Positions 1-7,900 of a stretch of DNA of 64,000 nt are shown one piece after another. The stretch spans positions 764,001 through 828,000 of the forward strand of contig CP012156.1 of the NCBI GenBank assembly GCA_001602435.1, written 5' to 3'. A model generated the notes under the pieces. That model ran no database searches. It worked only from the letters and a program-made list of their open reading frames with translations, and was not told where the DNA came from. This DNA is from Hyphomonadaceae bacterium UKL13-1 (GTDB lineage Bacteria > Pseudomonadota > Alphaproteobacteria > Caulobacterales > Aquidulcibacteraceae). The position numbers and the translations under genes are program-made. The stretch's first letter is position 1. Each line of letters starts with the position of its first letter.

Positions 1-440
1 CGCAAATGGACTGGGTCAACCGCTTTGACAGTCCTTTGGTTTCGGCCTTCTGGAAGCGCACGATGGGGGACCCCGCAGTTGATCGCGCTGCGATGGACCG
101 GGTCTCGCCACTGAAGCAAGTCAATGCCATCAAAGTCCCTGTGTTGCTGCTGGCAGGGGAACTCGATGACATTGTAGACCCCAAGAATAGTCAGTTGATG
201 TATGATGCGCTCAGCGCCAACGGAAAGACCGCGCGTCTCGTGCGTTTTCCCCGCATGAAGCACGCGCCAGAGCGCTATGTGGAATCAGCCAATGTCTTTG
301 GCGAGATTGACTACTTCATGCAAAATTGCATTGGCAGCGAAAAGCTAAACTCTGGCCCTCCCGCCAATCGGGCGAACAAGCGGGAGGCTTTGGTGATTTC
401 CGATACCAGCGGGGCGGTGCCGGCCAAGCAGCCGAAGTAG
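1..440 (+). CDS. C-terminal part of an S9-type (prolyl oligopeptidase-like) hydrolase, 5' truncated
   Basis: The reading frame is open from the window edge, so the start lies upstream. The visible 145 or so residues match the C-terminal half of an alpha/beta-hydrolase of the dipeptidyl peptidase/acylaminoacyl peptidase type. The segment VPVLLLAGELDDIVDPKNS carries the expected acidic catalytic residue, and RMKHAPER carries the catalytic histidine near the C-terminus. The nucleophilic serine would lie before the window. After IDYFMQNCIG the protein continues about 34 residues with a low-complexity tail that looks unlike the family, and this tail reads through an inverted repeat (357-387). It converges with the PuuD-like gene, whose stop is five bases away. 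The peptidase assignment is from the overall pattern; another alpha/beta-hydrolase subfamily is possible. Confidence 0.7.
   Translation, partial: QMDWVNRFDSPLVSAFWKRTMGDPAVDRAAMDRVSPLKQVNAIKVPVLLLAGELDDIVDPKNSQLMYDALSANGKTARLVRFPRMKHAPERYVESANVFGEIDYFMQNCIGSEKLNSGPPANRANKREALVISDTSGAVPAKQPK
357..387. terminator. Inverted repeat, possible bidirectional terminator inside the hydrolase tail
   Basis: CCTCCCGC (357-364) and GCGGGAGG (380-387) form a perfect 8 bp stem with a 15 base loop, followed by CTTTGG. It lies between two convergent genes but within the open frame of the hydrolase. The T-run is short, so termination is only an inference. Confidence 0.35.
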
Positions 441-445
441 GGGGC

Positions 446-1192
446 CTAAAGCGCGCCACCGCGCAAGACGCGGCCCATGAGGCCGAAGAGTTTGCGGCTG
501 TTCTCATTGGCTTCGGGCTTCCACTCGGGGTGCCATTGCACGGCAAGGACGGGGCCGCCGCGGGCGGTGCTGGAGAAGGCTTCAACCACGCCATCGGGCG
601 CGCGGGCCTCGACACGTAGGTCTGTGCCCAGTTTGTCCACGCCCTGATAATGGACGGAATTGACCTTGATATCGGCTTGGCCAATGGCGGCCAGAATGGC
701 GCCGCCTTCTTCCAGCCGCACGTCATGCTCATGCGCAAACATAGCATCAAAGCTTACCCCATCGGGCGAATGATGTTGGAAGGCCCGTGCTGGGTCGGCC
801 ATGTCGCGGCGCAGCGTGCCACCAAAATGGACGTTTAGCTCTTGAAAGCCCCGGCAAATGCCGAAAACGGGCTTGCCAGCCTTCAGCATCACATCGGCTA
901 AGGCCATCGCCATCTCATCGCGGTTTGGGTCAAATGGCCCCGGGGCATCGTCAATATCTTCGCCATAGCGATGGGGCTGCATATTGGAGGGAGAGCCTGT
1001 CAACAACAGCCCGTCGAGGCGGCCCGCCACGGTTTCTGCGTCGACAAAAGCCGGCAGAGAGGGGATCAATAGCGGGATCGCATCCACATGCGGGCTGACG
1101 CCATAAAGATAGCGCTCCATCACCGCTTGGGCATATTCGGTGCCAACATGGCGCTGGCAACATATCATGCCGAGAATAGGTCGTGCGTTCAT
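446..1192 (-). CDS. puuD: Gamma-glutamyl-gamma-aminobutyrate hydrolase family (class I glutamine amidotransferase-like, peptidase C26)
   Basis: A 248-residue protein of the PuuD family, which cleaves gamma-glutamyl-GABA to glutamate and GABA at the end of the glutamylated putrescine pathway. The nucleophile elbow is PVFGICRGFQELN (the Cys is catalytic), and the His-Glu pair is in AVQWHPEWKP near the C-terminus. LLLTGSPSNMQP is the substrate-side loop seen in this family. The start codon overlaps the stop of the upstream GFA gene by four bases (ATGA, 1189-1192), so it is translationally coupled as the last gene of the putrescine transporter operon. That context supports the putrescine role; the sequence alone cannot exclude another gamma-glutamyl substrate. 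Confidence 0.85.
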   Translation of the reverse strand: MNARPILGMICCQRHVGTEYAQAVMERYLYGVSPHVDAIPLLIPSLPAFVDAETVAGRLDGLLLTGSPSNMQPHRYGEDIDDAPGPFDPNRDEMAMALADVMLKAGKPVFGICRGFQELNVHFGGTLRRDMADPARAFQHHSPDGVSFDAMFAHEHDVRLEEGGAILAAIGQADIKVNSVHYQGVDKLGTDLRVEARAPDGVVEAFSSTARGGPVLAVQWHPEWKPEANENSRKLFGLMGRVLRGGAL

Positions 1193-1647
1193 GTGGATCG
1201 AGCCATAAATTCTTGGATGAGGCCGCTAAATTTCTCATGCGGCGGGAATTTCTCATAGGCGTGCGGGGCACCAATCTCAACCCAGTCGAGCTTTTCGGCG
1301 GTGCAGGTCTCCAGAAAGGGCGGGCTCTGGTCGGGCGCATCAAACATCGTCGCGCGCACATTGATGAAGTCACCAATGGTGGACGAGACTTTGGTATAGA
1401 CCCAGCTGGAGCATTCAGGGCAGACATAATGGACTGGGCTAGCCTTCATGCCGCCTTGCACCGGATTGCCGGAAAGAAGCTCAAAATTCGCCCCAGCATA
1501 CATTTCGCTCAAAGAGAAAGCGCTCGCCGTCATGCGTTGGCAGCCCTTGCAATGGCAAGCCATAGTGAGAAGGACGGGCGGCTTGGCCTGAAAGCGGACT
1601 TGGCCACACCGACACCCGCCCAGCTTTCCGTGCTTCATATCCTGCAT
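1189..1647 (-). CDS. GFA (glutathione-dependent formaldehyde-activating enzyme/CENP-V) family zinc protein
   Basis: A 152-residue protein with the cysteine pattern of the GFA/Mss4-like beta-tent fold: GCRCGQVRF near residue 12, MACHCKGCQR near residue 31, and VCPECSSW near residue 75. These cysteines bind structural and catalytic-site zinc. Despite the family name, most members have no proven formaldehyde activity, so the biochemical role is unknown. It lies between the transporter ATPase gene (12 bases downstream of the potG stop) and puuD (ATGA overlap), and is therefore almost certainly cotranscribed with the polyamine genes. That suggests a linked but undefined role, perhaps with an aldehyde or glutathione adduct arising in amine catabolism (inference). 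Confidence 0.85.
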   Translation of the reverse strand: MQDMKHGKLGGCRCGQVRFQAKPPVLLTMACHCKGCQRMTASAFSLSEMYAGANFELLSGNPVQGGMKASPVHYVCPECSSWVYTKVSSTIGDFINVRATMFDAPDQSPPFLETCTAEKLDWVEIGAPHAYEKFPPHEKFSGLIQEFMARST

Positions 1648-1659
1648 CTGAGTGCCCGC

Positions 1660-2787
1660 TTAACTCTGCAGCAAGACAGGGCTATCGCCGTGCCAACGCA
1701 GCCAGACTTCATCGTCCCAGGTGAAATCCTCTTGATCCCAGCGCGACAAATTGGGGCGCGAGACCTGCATGCGGCGACCATTGACCAGATCGATCTCATA
1801 AATGCTTTCACTGCCAAGGTAGGAGATCTGACGCACCGTGCCCGCCGTCACATTGCAGCCCGAGGGCGCATCTTCTGGCGTTGGCGGGGCCGCACCTTCC
1901 TCACGCTTGAGGAGCTCGATCTTTTCAGGGCGAATACCAACCCACATTTTCTCGCCCCCGGCACCCGACACGCCATGGTCAAAGAATATCCGCCCGCCCA
2001 GCTCTTCAGACTGGACGATGGCGTGGTCCGGCTCGTCGACTTCGAGCGTGCCTTCAAACAAATTCACGCTGCCAATGAAGTCAGCGACAAATTTGTTGGC
2101 GGGAAATTCATAGAGGTTAGAGGGCGTGGCCGTTTGCATCAGTTTGCCCCGGTCCATCACCGCGCAGCGACCAGCCATGGCCAGCGCTTCGTCCTGATCA
2201 TGCGTCACCATCACAAAGGTGATGCCAACCTTGTCTTGCAGTTCGGCCAATTCAAAGCGCATGGCTTCGCGCAGTTTGGCGTCGAGCGCGCTTAAAGGCT
2301 CGTCCAGCAACAGCACCTTCGGCTTTTTGACGAGCGCGCGGGCCAAAGCGACGCGCTGGCGCTGACCACCACTCATCTGATCGGGCTTGCGCTCTGCCAA
2401 ATGGTCGAGCTTGACGTCTGCCAAAGCCGCCATCACGCGCCCATATTGATCAGCCTTGGCGACATTGTCGAACTTGAGGCCATAGGCGACGTTTTCAAAC
2501 ACCGTCATATGCGGGAAGACGGCATAGGATTGGAATACCATGTTCACTGGCCGCTTGTTGGGTGGGATGGTCGACATATCGACGCCATCGATGAAGATCT
2601 TGCCTTCGCTGGGCATTTCAAAACCGGCCAACATGCGCAGCAGGGTTGTCTTGCCGCAGCCTGAAGGGCCGAGCAGCGCAAAGAATTCCCCGCGTGGGAT
2701 TTCCAAAGTCACACGGTCAACGGCTGTCACCTTGCCATAGCGTTTAGAAACTTCTTCAACCCGAATAATGGTGTCACGATCACTCAT
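1660..2787 (-). CDS. potG: Putrescine/spermidine-type ABC transporter ATP-binding protein
   Basis: A 375-residue ABC ATPase with all core motifs: Walker A GPSGCGKT (residues 40-47), Q-loop FQSYAVFP, signature MSGGQRQRVALARAL, Walker B VLLLDEPLSALD, and the switch histidine in VMVTHDQ. The C-terminal third is a TOBE-type regulatory domain (GIRPEKIELL), which places it in the PotA/PotG/CysA class of importers. It follows potI by three bases and potH in the same operon, so it energises that permease pair at the inner membrane. PotG rather than PotA is chosen from the gene order and the PuuD neighbour; related iron or sulfate ATPases share these motifs. Confidence 0.88.
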   Translation of the reverse strand: MSDRDTIIRVEEVSKRYGKVTAVDRVTLEIPRGEFFALLGPSGCGKTTLLRMLAGFEMPSEGKIFIDGVDMSTIPPNKRPVNMVFQSYAVFPHMTVFENVAYGLKFDNVAKADQYGRVMAALADVKLDHLAERKPDQMSGGQRQRVALARALVKKPKVLLLDEPLSALDAKLREAMRFELAELQDKVGITFVMVTHDQDEALAMAGRCAVMDRGKLMQTATPSNLYEFPANKFVADFIGSVNLFEGTLEVDEPDHAIVQSEELGGRIFFDHGVSGAGGEKMWVGIRPEKIELLKREEGAAPPTPEDAPSGCNVTAGTVRQISYLGSESIYEIDLVNGRRMQVSRPNLSRWDQEDFTWDDEVWLRWHGDSPVLLQS

Positions 2788-2790
2788 GGC

Positions 2791-3621
2791 TCAGCTCTCT
2801 TTGGTGGTTGCGGCTTGGGCGCGCAGGGCAAGGACGGTGGCGACCACCGTGATCAGGATGATGATGGTGGAGGCGGCATTGACCTCTGGCGTCACCGAGA
2901 AGCGCACCATGGAATAGACTTTGACTGGGAAAGTGATGGTGCCGGGACCCGAGGCAAAGAAGGTGATCACAAAATCATCCAGCGACAAGGTAAAGGCCAA
3001 GAGGCCACCGGCGATCAGGCCGGGCTTCATGTGGGGGATGATGACATCGCGGAAAGCCTGAAAGGGGCTGGCCCCCAGATCGAGTGCGGCGGCCTCTAAT
3101 TCAGGATTAAAACCCTCTAACCTCGCGCGCACCACAATGGCGACAAAGGGGAAGGCGAAGGTCACATGCGCAAGAATGATCTGCGTCAGATTGAACGGAT
3201 AGGGCAGATCATTGGGAAAGCCGACTTTGGCAAAGAACATCAAAACCGCCACGCCAAAGCAGATTTCTGGCACCACGATCGGCAAGCTCATGCCGCTTTC
3301 AAGTGGGCCCTTGAACGGGAATTTGAAGCGCCAGAAGGCAAAGGCCATCAAAGCTCCCAGAACGACAGAAATGACGGTGCAGACGCCCGCAATCAAAAGC
3401 GAATTGAACAAGGCTTCGCGCAATTGCGTGTTCTCAAACGCCTTGACGTACCATTTGAACGTGAAGCCCTTCCAGACGATATTTGCCTTAGAATCGTTGA
3501 AACTGAACAGGATCAGGATCATCAGAGGCGTGTAAAGGAAGATAAATACCCCAGCCAGCCACGCCTTCATGGCGGGCATATTGAGGTAGTCTAAGGGTGC
3601 GCGGGCGACTTTCTTGGCCAT
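2791..3621 (-). CDS. potI: Putrescine/spermidine-type ABC transporter permease (PotI/PotC-like)
   Basis: A 276-residue inner-membrane protein with about six hydrophobic spans and a first helix at residues 17-42. The binding-protein-dependent permease loop that contacts the ATPase is visible as ELEAAALDLGASPFQAF (the EAA motif) about 100 residues from the C-terminus. The start ATG shares its A with the TAA stop of the upstream permease (TAATG), a sign of translational coupling. It forms the second half of the heteromeric channel with PotH. The substrate is inferred from similarity to polyamine transporters and from the puuD neighbour. Confidence 0.87.
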   Translation of the reverse strand: MAKKVARAPLDYLNMPAMKAWLAGVFIFLYTPLMILILFSFNDSKANIVWKGFTFKWYVKAFENTQLREALFNSLLIAGVCTVISVVLGALMAFAFWRFKFPFKGPLESGMSLPIVVPEICFGVAVLMFFAKVGFPNDLPYPFNLTQIILAHVTFAFPFVAIVVRARLEGFNPELEAAALDLGASPFQAFRDVIIPHMKPGLIAGGLLAFTLSLDDFVITFFASGPGTITFPVKVYSMVRFSVTPEVNAASTIIILITVVATVLALRAQAATTKES

Positions 3622-4517
3622 TAGTGTGCGCCCACCTTTCCGCCCTTACGCTCCATAAAGGCGCGAATGGCAAAGAAGATCAGCGTGATATACATCAGGA
3701 TGAAGGACAAAGCGGCCCCAAATGGCCAGTCATTGGCGCGCTTGAACTGCCGCTCAATCAGACTGGCGATCATCAGATCATCTGGCCCACCCAACAGGTC
3801 TGGCGTCAAATAAGCGCCCAATGCTGGGATAAAAGTGATCACAAGGCCAGCCGCGATACCAGGCGCCGCAAGCGGCACAATGATGCGCCTTATGGTTTCT
3901 AAATGACCCGCGCCCAAATCAAGGCTCGCCTCAATCAAGCTTTTGTCCAAACGGTCAAGCGCGGCATAAAGCGGCAGAACCATGAAGGGAAGATGCACAT
4001 AAACAAGCCCTACCACCACCGCGAACTTGTTATAGAGCAAGGGCAGGGGCTCAAACGTCCCCATTTGCATGCCGGTTAGCGCCAAGAGGCCATGCAGGCC
4101 CTCCAGTCCCGAATTGATGACGCCAGACGTGCGCATCACCGCGATCAGCGCATAGGTGCGGATCAAAAGATTGGTCCAAAACGGCAGCATGATCAGCAAC
4201 AACAGCCAGGTCTTTTGCTTCTCATCGGCAAAGGTCATGGCCAGCGCGACAGGGAATGCCACTACAAGGCAAATCAAGGTGGTGACCATCGCCAAGACGA
4301 CTGAATCGCCCATCACTTTCAGGACTTCGGGCGAAAAGGCCTTAGCATAATTGGAGAATGTGCCGGTGATCGCGACCTCAACGGGGCCAACATTCTCGCC
4401 GACCGAATAGGCCCAAACCATGGCCATTGGCACGACAAAAAATATCATAAACCAAATGACTGGCAGCGCGATGGTCGCGCGGAAAAAAGTCTTATCTTCG
4501 CGCCAATCTTGCATCAT
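3621..4517 (-). CDS. potH: Putrescine/spermidine-type ABC transporter permease (PotH/PotB-like)
   Basis: A 298-residue permease with six predicted membrane helices, the first at residues 14-37, and the EAA loop SLIEASLDLGAGHLETIRR near residue 200. It is the first gene of the minus-strand run potH-potI-potG-GFA-puuD. A periplasmic substrate-binding protein gene (potF) would normally be next to these genes, but the upstream neighbour is a RusA-like nuclease about 120 bases away, so the binding protein must be encoded elsewhere. The 120 bases upstream hold the only obvious place for the operon promoter; I cannot assign clear -35/-10 boxes there. Confidence 0.87.
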   Translation of the reverse strand: MMQDWREDKTFFRATIALPVIWFMIFFVVPMAMVWAYSVGENVGPVEVAITGTFSNYAKAFSPEVLKVMGDSVVLAMVTTLICLVVAFPVALAMTFADEKQKTWLLLLIMLPFWTNLLIRTYALIAVMRTSGVINSGLEGLHGLLALTGMQMGTFEPLPLLYNKFAVVVGLVYVHLPFMVLPLYAALDRLDKSLIEASLDLGAGHLETIRRIIVPLAAPGIAAGLVITFIPALGAYLTPDLLGGPDDLMIASLIERQFKRANDWPFGAALSFILMYITLIFFAIRAFMERKGGKVGAH

Positions 4518-4637
4518 CCGCCCTCATGAAGCTTTGTCCATCCATTTCAATCCCATACTTCTAGGTCTGTCGAGGGCTATATCGTCTTTTTACTGACTTT
4601 GTTGTAACAAATTGTCTCTGTGCCGTATCAAGAGGCA

Positions 4638-5039
4638 TTAATCATGTGCCGCTTCTTGGTTGTCTCGGGGCCAAGCCCGAACCAAAACCCGCTCGGACTC
4701 CGCCCAGCGCTTTTCAACCACCAGACGCATGACTTGGGCATCATCGAAAAACACCGCGCCTTTGATGCCGTCTAGCACCGCCTTGGCGACATTATCGAGG
4801 TCAATCGCCGGATAGTCCCGATTAAGGTCGATTAAAATTTCCACCTCGAACTCGCCATAACGAGGACGAATCTTCATGTCGGTCCGCAACAGGCGGTCGA
4901 GCTTTTGCTTGTAGACTTTCGATTGGGACGTGACCTCAAGGATGAGGAATTCAGCCATTGGGCCAATCTGACGGCCCTTTGTAGCCCCGCTGCCACGCCA
5001 GGGTTCTGGTATTTCTGGCTCAGACAAGGGGGGGCTCAA
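4638..5039 (-). CDS. RusA-family Holliday-junction-resolvase-like nuclease
   Basis: A 133-residue protein resembling RusA (endodeoxyribonuclease that resolves Holliday junctions as a dimer with Mg2+). The diagnostic region is AIDLDNVAKAVLDGIKG followed by VFFDDAQVMRL, which gives the cluster of aspartates that bind metal in RusA. A basic residue in VEKRWAE follows as in the family. RusA genes are usually phage derived, but nothing else phage-like lies nearby. The first start is a TTG (5037-5039) without a good ribosome site; an internal ATG (residue 28, start at 4958) is an alternative and would give about 106 residues. Family assignment is fairly firm; activity is not shown. Confidence 0.75.
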   Translation of the reverse strand: MSPPLSEPEIPEPWRGSGATKGRQIGPMAEFLILEVTSQSKVYKQKLDRLLRTDMKIRPRYGEFEVEILIDLNRDYPAIDLDNVAKAVLDGIKGAVFFDDAQVMRLVVEKRWAESERVLVRAWPRDNQEAAHD

Positions 5040-5279
5040 TGATCAAAAGTGGATAGGCTTTGTCATCATGTAGACCCAAGTCTGATTTAGCAAGATGAGA
5101 TCGACAGAGGCCCAAAAAGGTGCCGCGATCAATAAATTCAGGTATTCACACATCGCGTGTACATCCAAGCAAGTCGTCGGCAACTAATTGTAAATAATCT
5201 TGCGGGTAAGGTTAGAATCCGCGATAGTTCAACCGTTTTCGAACAAAACGTTTTTCAGACTTTTAAAGTGGAGGCGACA

Positions 5280-5543
5280 TTGCAAAATAACCGCACCCCG
5301 GATGATCAGAATCAATTACTCGGCGTTCGCATTGATACTGATGTTGCCCTGCGCATGACCCGCACCTTGTGGGAAGTGTTGAGCCAACATGACCCCATTT
5401 TACGCGATAAACTTGCCCATGCCCTGCAGTCGGAAATTGATGGCCTGGCACTGCAGGAAGAATTGGATGAAGGCGGTAAGCCCGGCAATGACAGGGCCAC
5501 CCTGCAAATCCTGAAGCTCTATCAGGCTGTCAAAGCCGCCTAA
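5280..5543 (+). CDS. Small conserved-type hypothetical protein (87 aa, TTG start)
   Basis: I do not recognise a family. The frame is open from a GTG at 5157 (128 residues), but that start has no ribosome site. A TTG at 5280 is preceded by GTGGAGG with five-to-six base spacing, so I take it as the start and give an 87-residue acidic, mainly helical protein (segments VALRMTRTLWEVL and LRDKLAHALQSEIDG). There is no signal peptide or membrane span. Its stop overlaps the stop region of folA on the other strand by four bases (5540-5543). Function unknown. Confidence 0.55.
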   Translation: MQNNRTPDDQNQLLGVRIDTDVALRMTRTLWEVLSQHDPILRDKLAHALQSEIDGLALQEELDEGGKPGNDRATLQILKLYQAVKAA

Positions 5544-6055
5544 GCTTTTCGATCCAGAACACGCACCACGAAGTCATGATCGTCCTTTGGGCCAGCAGCA
5601 AACTCTGTGCGCGCGCTTTCTGTCCAATCTGATTCATCGAAAGCCGGGAAGAAAGCGGTTCCCACCGGGGCTGCATTCACGTCTGTTAAGTACAGACGAT
5701 CAGCGAGGGGGAGGGCCTCGGCATAGATTTGCCCGCCACCAATCACGCAGATTTCGTATTGCTGGGCGGTCTTGGCCATGGCTTTTGCGGCTTCAATGGC
5801 AAGCGCAAGGCTGGTCCAGATGCTGGCACCTTGAGCCTGAAAATCAGTATCGCGGGTGATGACTAAATTCGGCCGACCTGGCAAAGGCCTGCCAATCGAA
5901 TCCCACGTCTTGCGCCCCATGATGACGGGCTTGCCAAGGGTGATGGCTTTGAAGTTTTTAAGGTCACTTCCCAAGCGCCAAGGCAAGTCATTATCCACCC
6001 CAATCACATGATTGCGGCCACGTGCGACAACAAGGCAAAGCTTGATGGACTCCAT
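5540..6055 (-). CDS. folA: Dihydrofolate reductase
   Basis: A 171-residue DHFR that reduces dihydrofolate to tetrahydrofolate with NADPH in the cytoplasm. Recognised by the N-terminal strand LCLVVARGRNHVIGVDNDLPW, where the loop and Trp are typical, then the acidic catalytic position in RLGSDLKNFK, MGRKTWDSIGRPLPGRPN (NADPH and folate contacts), and VIGGGQIYAEAL (the conserved GG cofactor site). Length is normal. It follows fpr by 23 bases on the same strand, so the two may be cotranscribed. No thyA, its usual partner, is in the window. Confidence 0.95.
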   Translation of the reverse strand: MESIKLCLVVARGRNHVIGVDNDLPWRLGSDLKNFKAITLGKPVIMGRKTWDSIGRPLPGRPNLVITRDTDFQAQGASIWTSLALAIEAAKAMAKTAQQYEICVIGGGQIYAEALPLADRLYLTDVNAAPVGTAFFPAFDESDWTESARTEFAAGPKDDHDFVVRVLDRKA

Positions 6056-6078
6056 TGTCGAGGCCTAGCACCAATCGC

Positions 6079-6852
6079 TCAGCCGACAAATGCCTTTTCA
6101 TAGACAAATTGACCGGGCTGGCTGACCGAGCCTTCTGTGAAGCCCGCTTCTTCAAACATCGCTTTGCAGGAAGCCAGCATTTCCATCGAGCCGCAAATCA
6201 TGCCGCGATCAACTTCTGGATTGAACGGGGGCAGATCGTGCTCCTGAAAGAAACTGCCATCAGCGACGCGGGTGGGCAGGCGGCCCTTGGGGTTTTGTGC
6301 CTCGCGCGTGGCGGCGGTATCAAGGATCAGCTTGCCAGCCACGATATACTCGCCCACCAACGGATCGTCTTTCAGGCTGGCGACCAGCTCAATCCCATAA
6401 GTCAATTCGTCAGCGGTGCGGCAGGTTTGGGTCAGGATGACTTCGTCAAAGCGCTCATAGGTTTCAGGATCGCGGATCAGGCTGGCAAAGGGTGCTATGC
6501 CCGTCCCCGTCGCCACCATATACAGCCGCTTTCCGGGCAGCAGCGCATCCAACACCAAAGTGCCGACAGGCTTACGCCCCACCAGCACGGTTTGGCCGAC
6601 TTCGATGTTGCAGAGCTTTGAGGTCAAAGGCCCATCTGGCACTTTGATTGAATAGAATTCCAATTCCTCGTCCCAATTCGGGCTGGCAATGGAATAGGCC
6701 CGCACCAATGGCTTACCCTCAATCTCAAGGCCCATCATCACAAACTCGCCTGTCCGGAACCGGAAGGCTGGCGAACGCGTTGTGCGGAAGCGGAAAAGAC
6801 GGTCGGTATAGTGCTGGACAGCCAGCACGGTTTCAGTGGTAAAGGCGGACAC
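6079..6852 (-). CDS. fpr: Ferredoxin--NADP(+) reductase
   Basis: A 257-residue flavoprotein of the bacterial subclass I FPR type, moving electrons between NADPH and ferredoxin or flavodoxin. The FAD-binding motif RAYSIAS is near residue 50, the NADP-binding GTGIAPFASL near residue 112, and MICGSMEML near residue 215. The C-terminus FVYEKAFVG is the extended tail typical of this subclass in alphaproteobacteria. The start is a GTG at 6850-6852 with a modest AGAGAG site upstream. Located upstream of folA in the same direction and divergent from infA. In these bacteria the enzyme is often linked to oxidative-stress defence or Fe-S assembly; nothing here shows its regulation. Confidence 0.93.
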   Translation of the reverse strand: MSAFTTETVLAVQHYTDRLFRFRTTRSPAFRFRTGEFVMMGLEIEGKPLVRAYSIASPNWDEELEFYSIKVPDGPLTSKLCNIEVGQTVLVGRKPVGTLVLDALLPGKRLYMVATGTGIAPFASLIRDPETYERFDEVILTQTCRTADELTYGIELVASLKDDPLVGEYIVAGKLILDTAATREAQNPKGRLPTRVADGSFFQEHDLPPFNPEVDRGMICGSMEMLASCKAMFEEAGFTEGSVSQPGQFVYEKAFVG

Positions 6853-7095
6853 GGGGATAAAGCTCTCTGATTAGTCTTGGCCCTTCAGATGGGCGAAAAC
6901 AGGCTGTGCCGCAAGACGGACGCAGATGAAACTGACAGGAGCATTTAGAGGAACTGGCCCACCTGTGGCACCTAGGCCCCATTTCAACAGCTTCAACATC
7001 CATGCCACTGGCTTTTTACCCCCAAAACAGACTATAGAGCGCGCCAATCAAGCTGAGTTGTCAGCCCAATAGGTCATTTGCGGCCGGGAGACCCA

Positions 7096-7314
7096 ATGTC
7101 AAAAGAAGAATTGCTCGAATTTCAAGGTACCGTGGTAGAACTTCTACCCAATGCCACTTTCCGCATCCGTCTTGAAAACGAACATGAAATTATCGGCCAC
7201 ACGGCTGGTAAGTTGCGCAAGAACCGCATTCGCGTGCTAGCTGGCGATAAAGTTCTGGTCGAAATGACCCCCTATGACCTGACCAAGGGCCGGGTCACCT
7301 ATCGCTTCCGGTAA
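7096..7314 (+). CDS. infA: Translation initiation factor IF-1
   Basis: A 72-residue S1/OB-fold protein that binds the ribosomal A site during initiation. The sequence [20 protein letters not shown], then [28 protein letters not shown] and [15 protein letters not shown], is essentially the universal IF-1. The frame extends upstream, but the ATG at 7096 preceded by GGGAG is clearly the start. It heads the run infA-maf-RNase E/G-yacG-tRNA-Phe, an order common in alphaproteobacteria. The preceding 240 bases (6853-7095) are non-coding and must hold promoters for both infA and the divergent fpr. Confidence 0.97.
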   Translation: MSKEELLEFQGTVVELLPNATFRIRLENEHEIIGHTAGKLRKNRIRVLAGDKVLVEMTPYDLTKGRVTYRFR

Positions 7315-7324
7315 CACTAGTCCC

Positions 7325-7900
7325 ATGAAGCTTATTCTGGCGAGCGCATCGCCGCGCCGACAAGAGCTTCTGGCCAGAGTCGGGATTGTGCCCGACACGA
7401 TTTGTCCAGCCGATCTGGACGAAACACCTCTGCCCCAAGAAACAGCGCGTCAGCATGGGTTGCGCTTGGCTTGTGCCAAAGCAGAAGCCGTCGCGCGCGA
7501 TAATCCAAATGATCTGATCCTTGCCGCCGACACCGTGGTGTCGGTGGGGCGCAGGCTGTTGCCCAAAGCCGAAACGCGTGAACAGGCTTTGGCGTGCCTC
7601 AATCTACTCTCTGGCCGCAATCATCGCGTGACGACCGCAGTCGCCGTCCAGCGCGGTGAAGCTAAGGCAAGCCGGGCGGTGGAAACCCGCCTGACCTTTA
7701 AGCGCCTCAGCGAGGCAGAGATCCGCTTTTATCTCGATAGCGAGCAATGGATGGGCAAGGCCGGTGGCTATGGTATTCAGGGCTTGGCCGGTGCCTTTTG
7801 CACCCAATTACATGGCTCGTGGGAGGGCGTGATGGGCCTGCCACTCTATGAGACCGTCTCTCTGCTCGAGGGCTTTGGCTATAAAAGGGCCTTATCATGA
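7325..7900 (+). CDS. maf: Maf-family nucleotide pyrophosphatase
   Basis: A 191-residue Maf/HAM1-fold enzyme that hydrolyses non-canonical or surplus nucleoside triphosphates to monophosphates. The N-terminal phosphate loop LASASPRRQELLARVG, the acidic AADTVVSVG near residue 67 and KAGGYGIQGLAGAF near residue 140 are the family hallmarks. It starts 10 bases after infA and overlaps the next gene by four bases (ATGA, 7897-7900). Which Maf subtype (dTTP/UTP or 7-methyl-GTP) cannot be decided safely by eye. Confidence 0.93.
   Translation: MKLILASASPRRQELLARVGIVPDTICPADLDETPLPQETARQHGLRLACAKAEAVARDNPNDLILAADTVVSVGRRLLPKAETREQALACLNLLSGRNHRVTTAVAVQRGEAKASRAVETRLTFKRLSEAEIRFYLDSEQWMGKAGGYGIQGLAGAFCTQLHGSWEGVMGLPLYETVSLLEGFGYKRALS

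Noticed and set aside
1183..2295. 370-codon open frame on the plus strand
   Set aside because: It lies opposite the GFA and potG genes, whose motifs are clear; the translation shows no domain. It is a codon-bias shadow.
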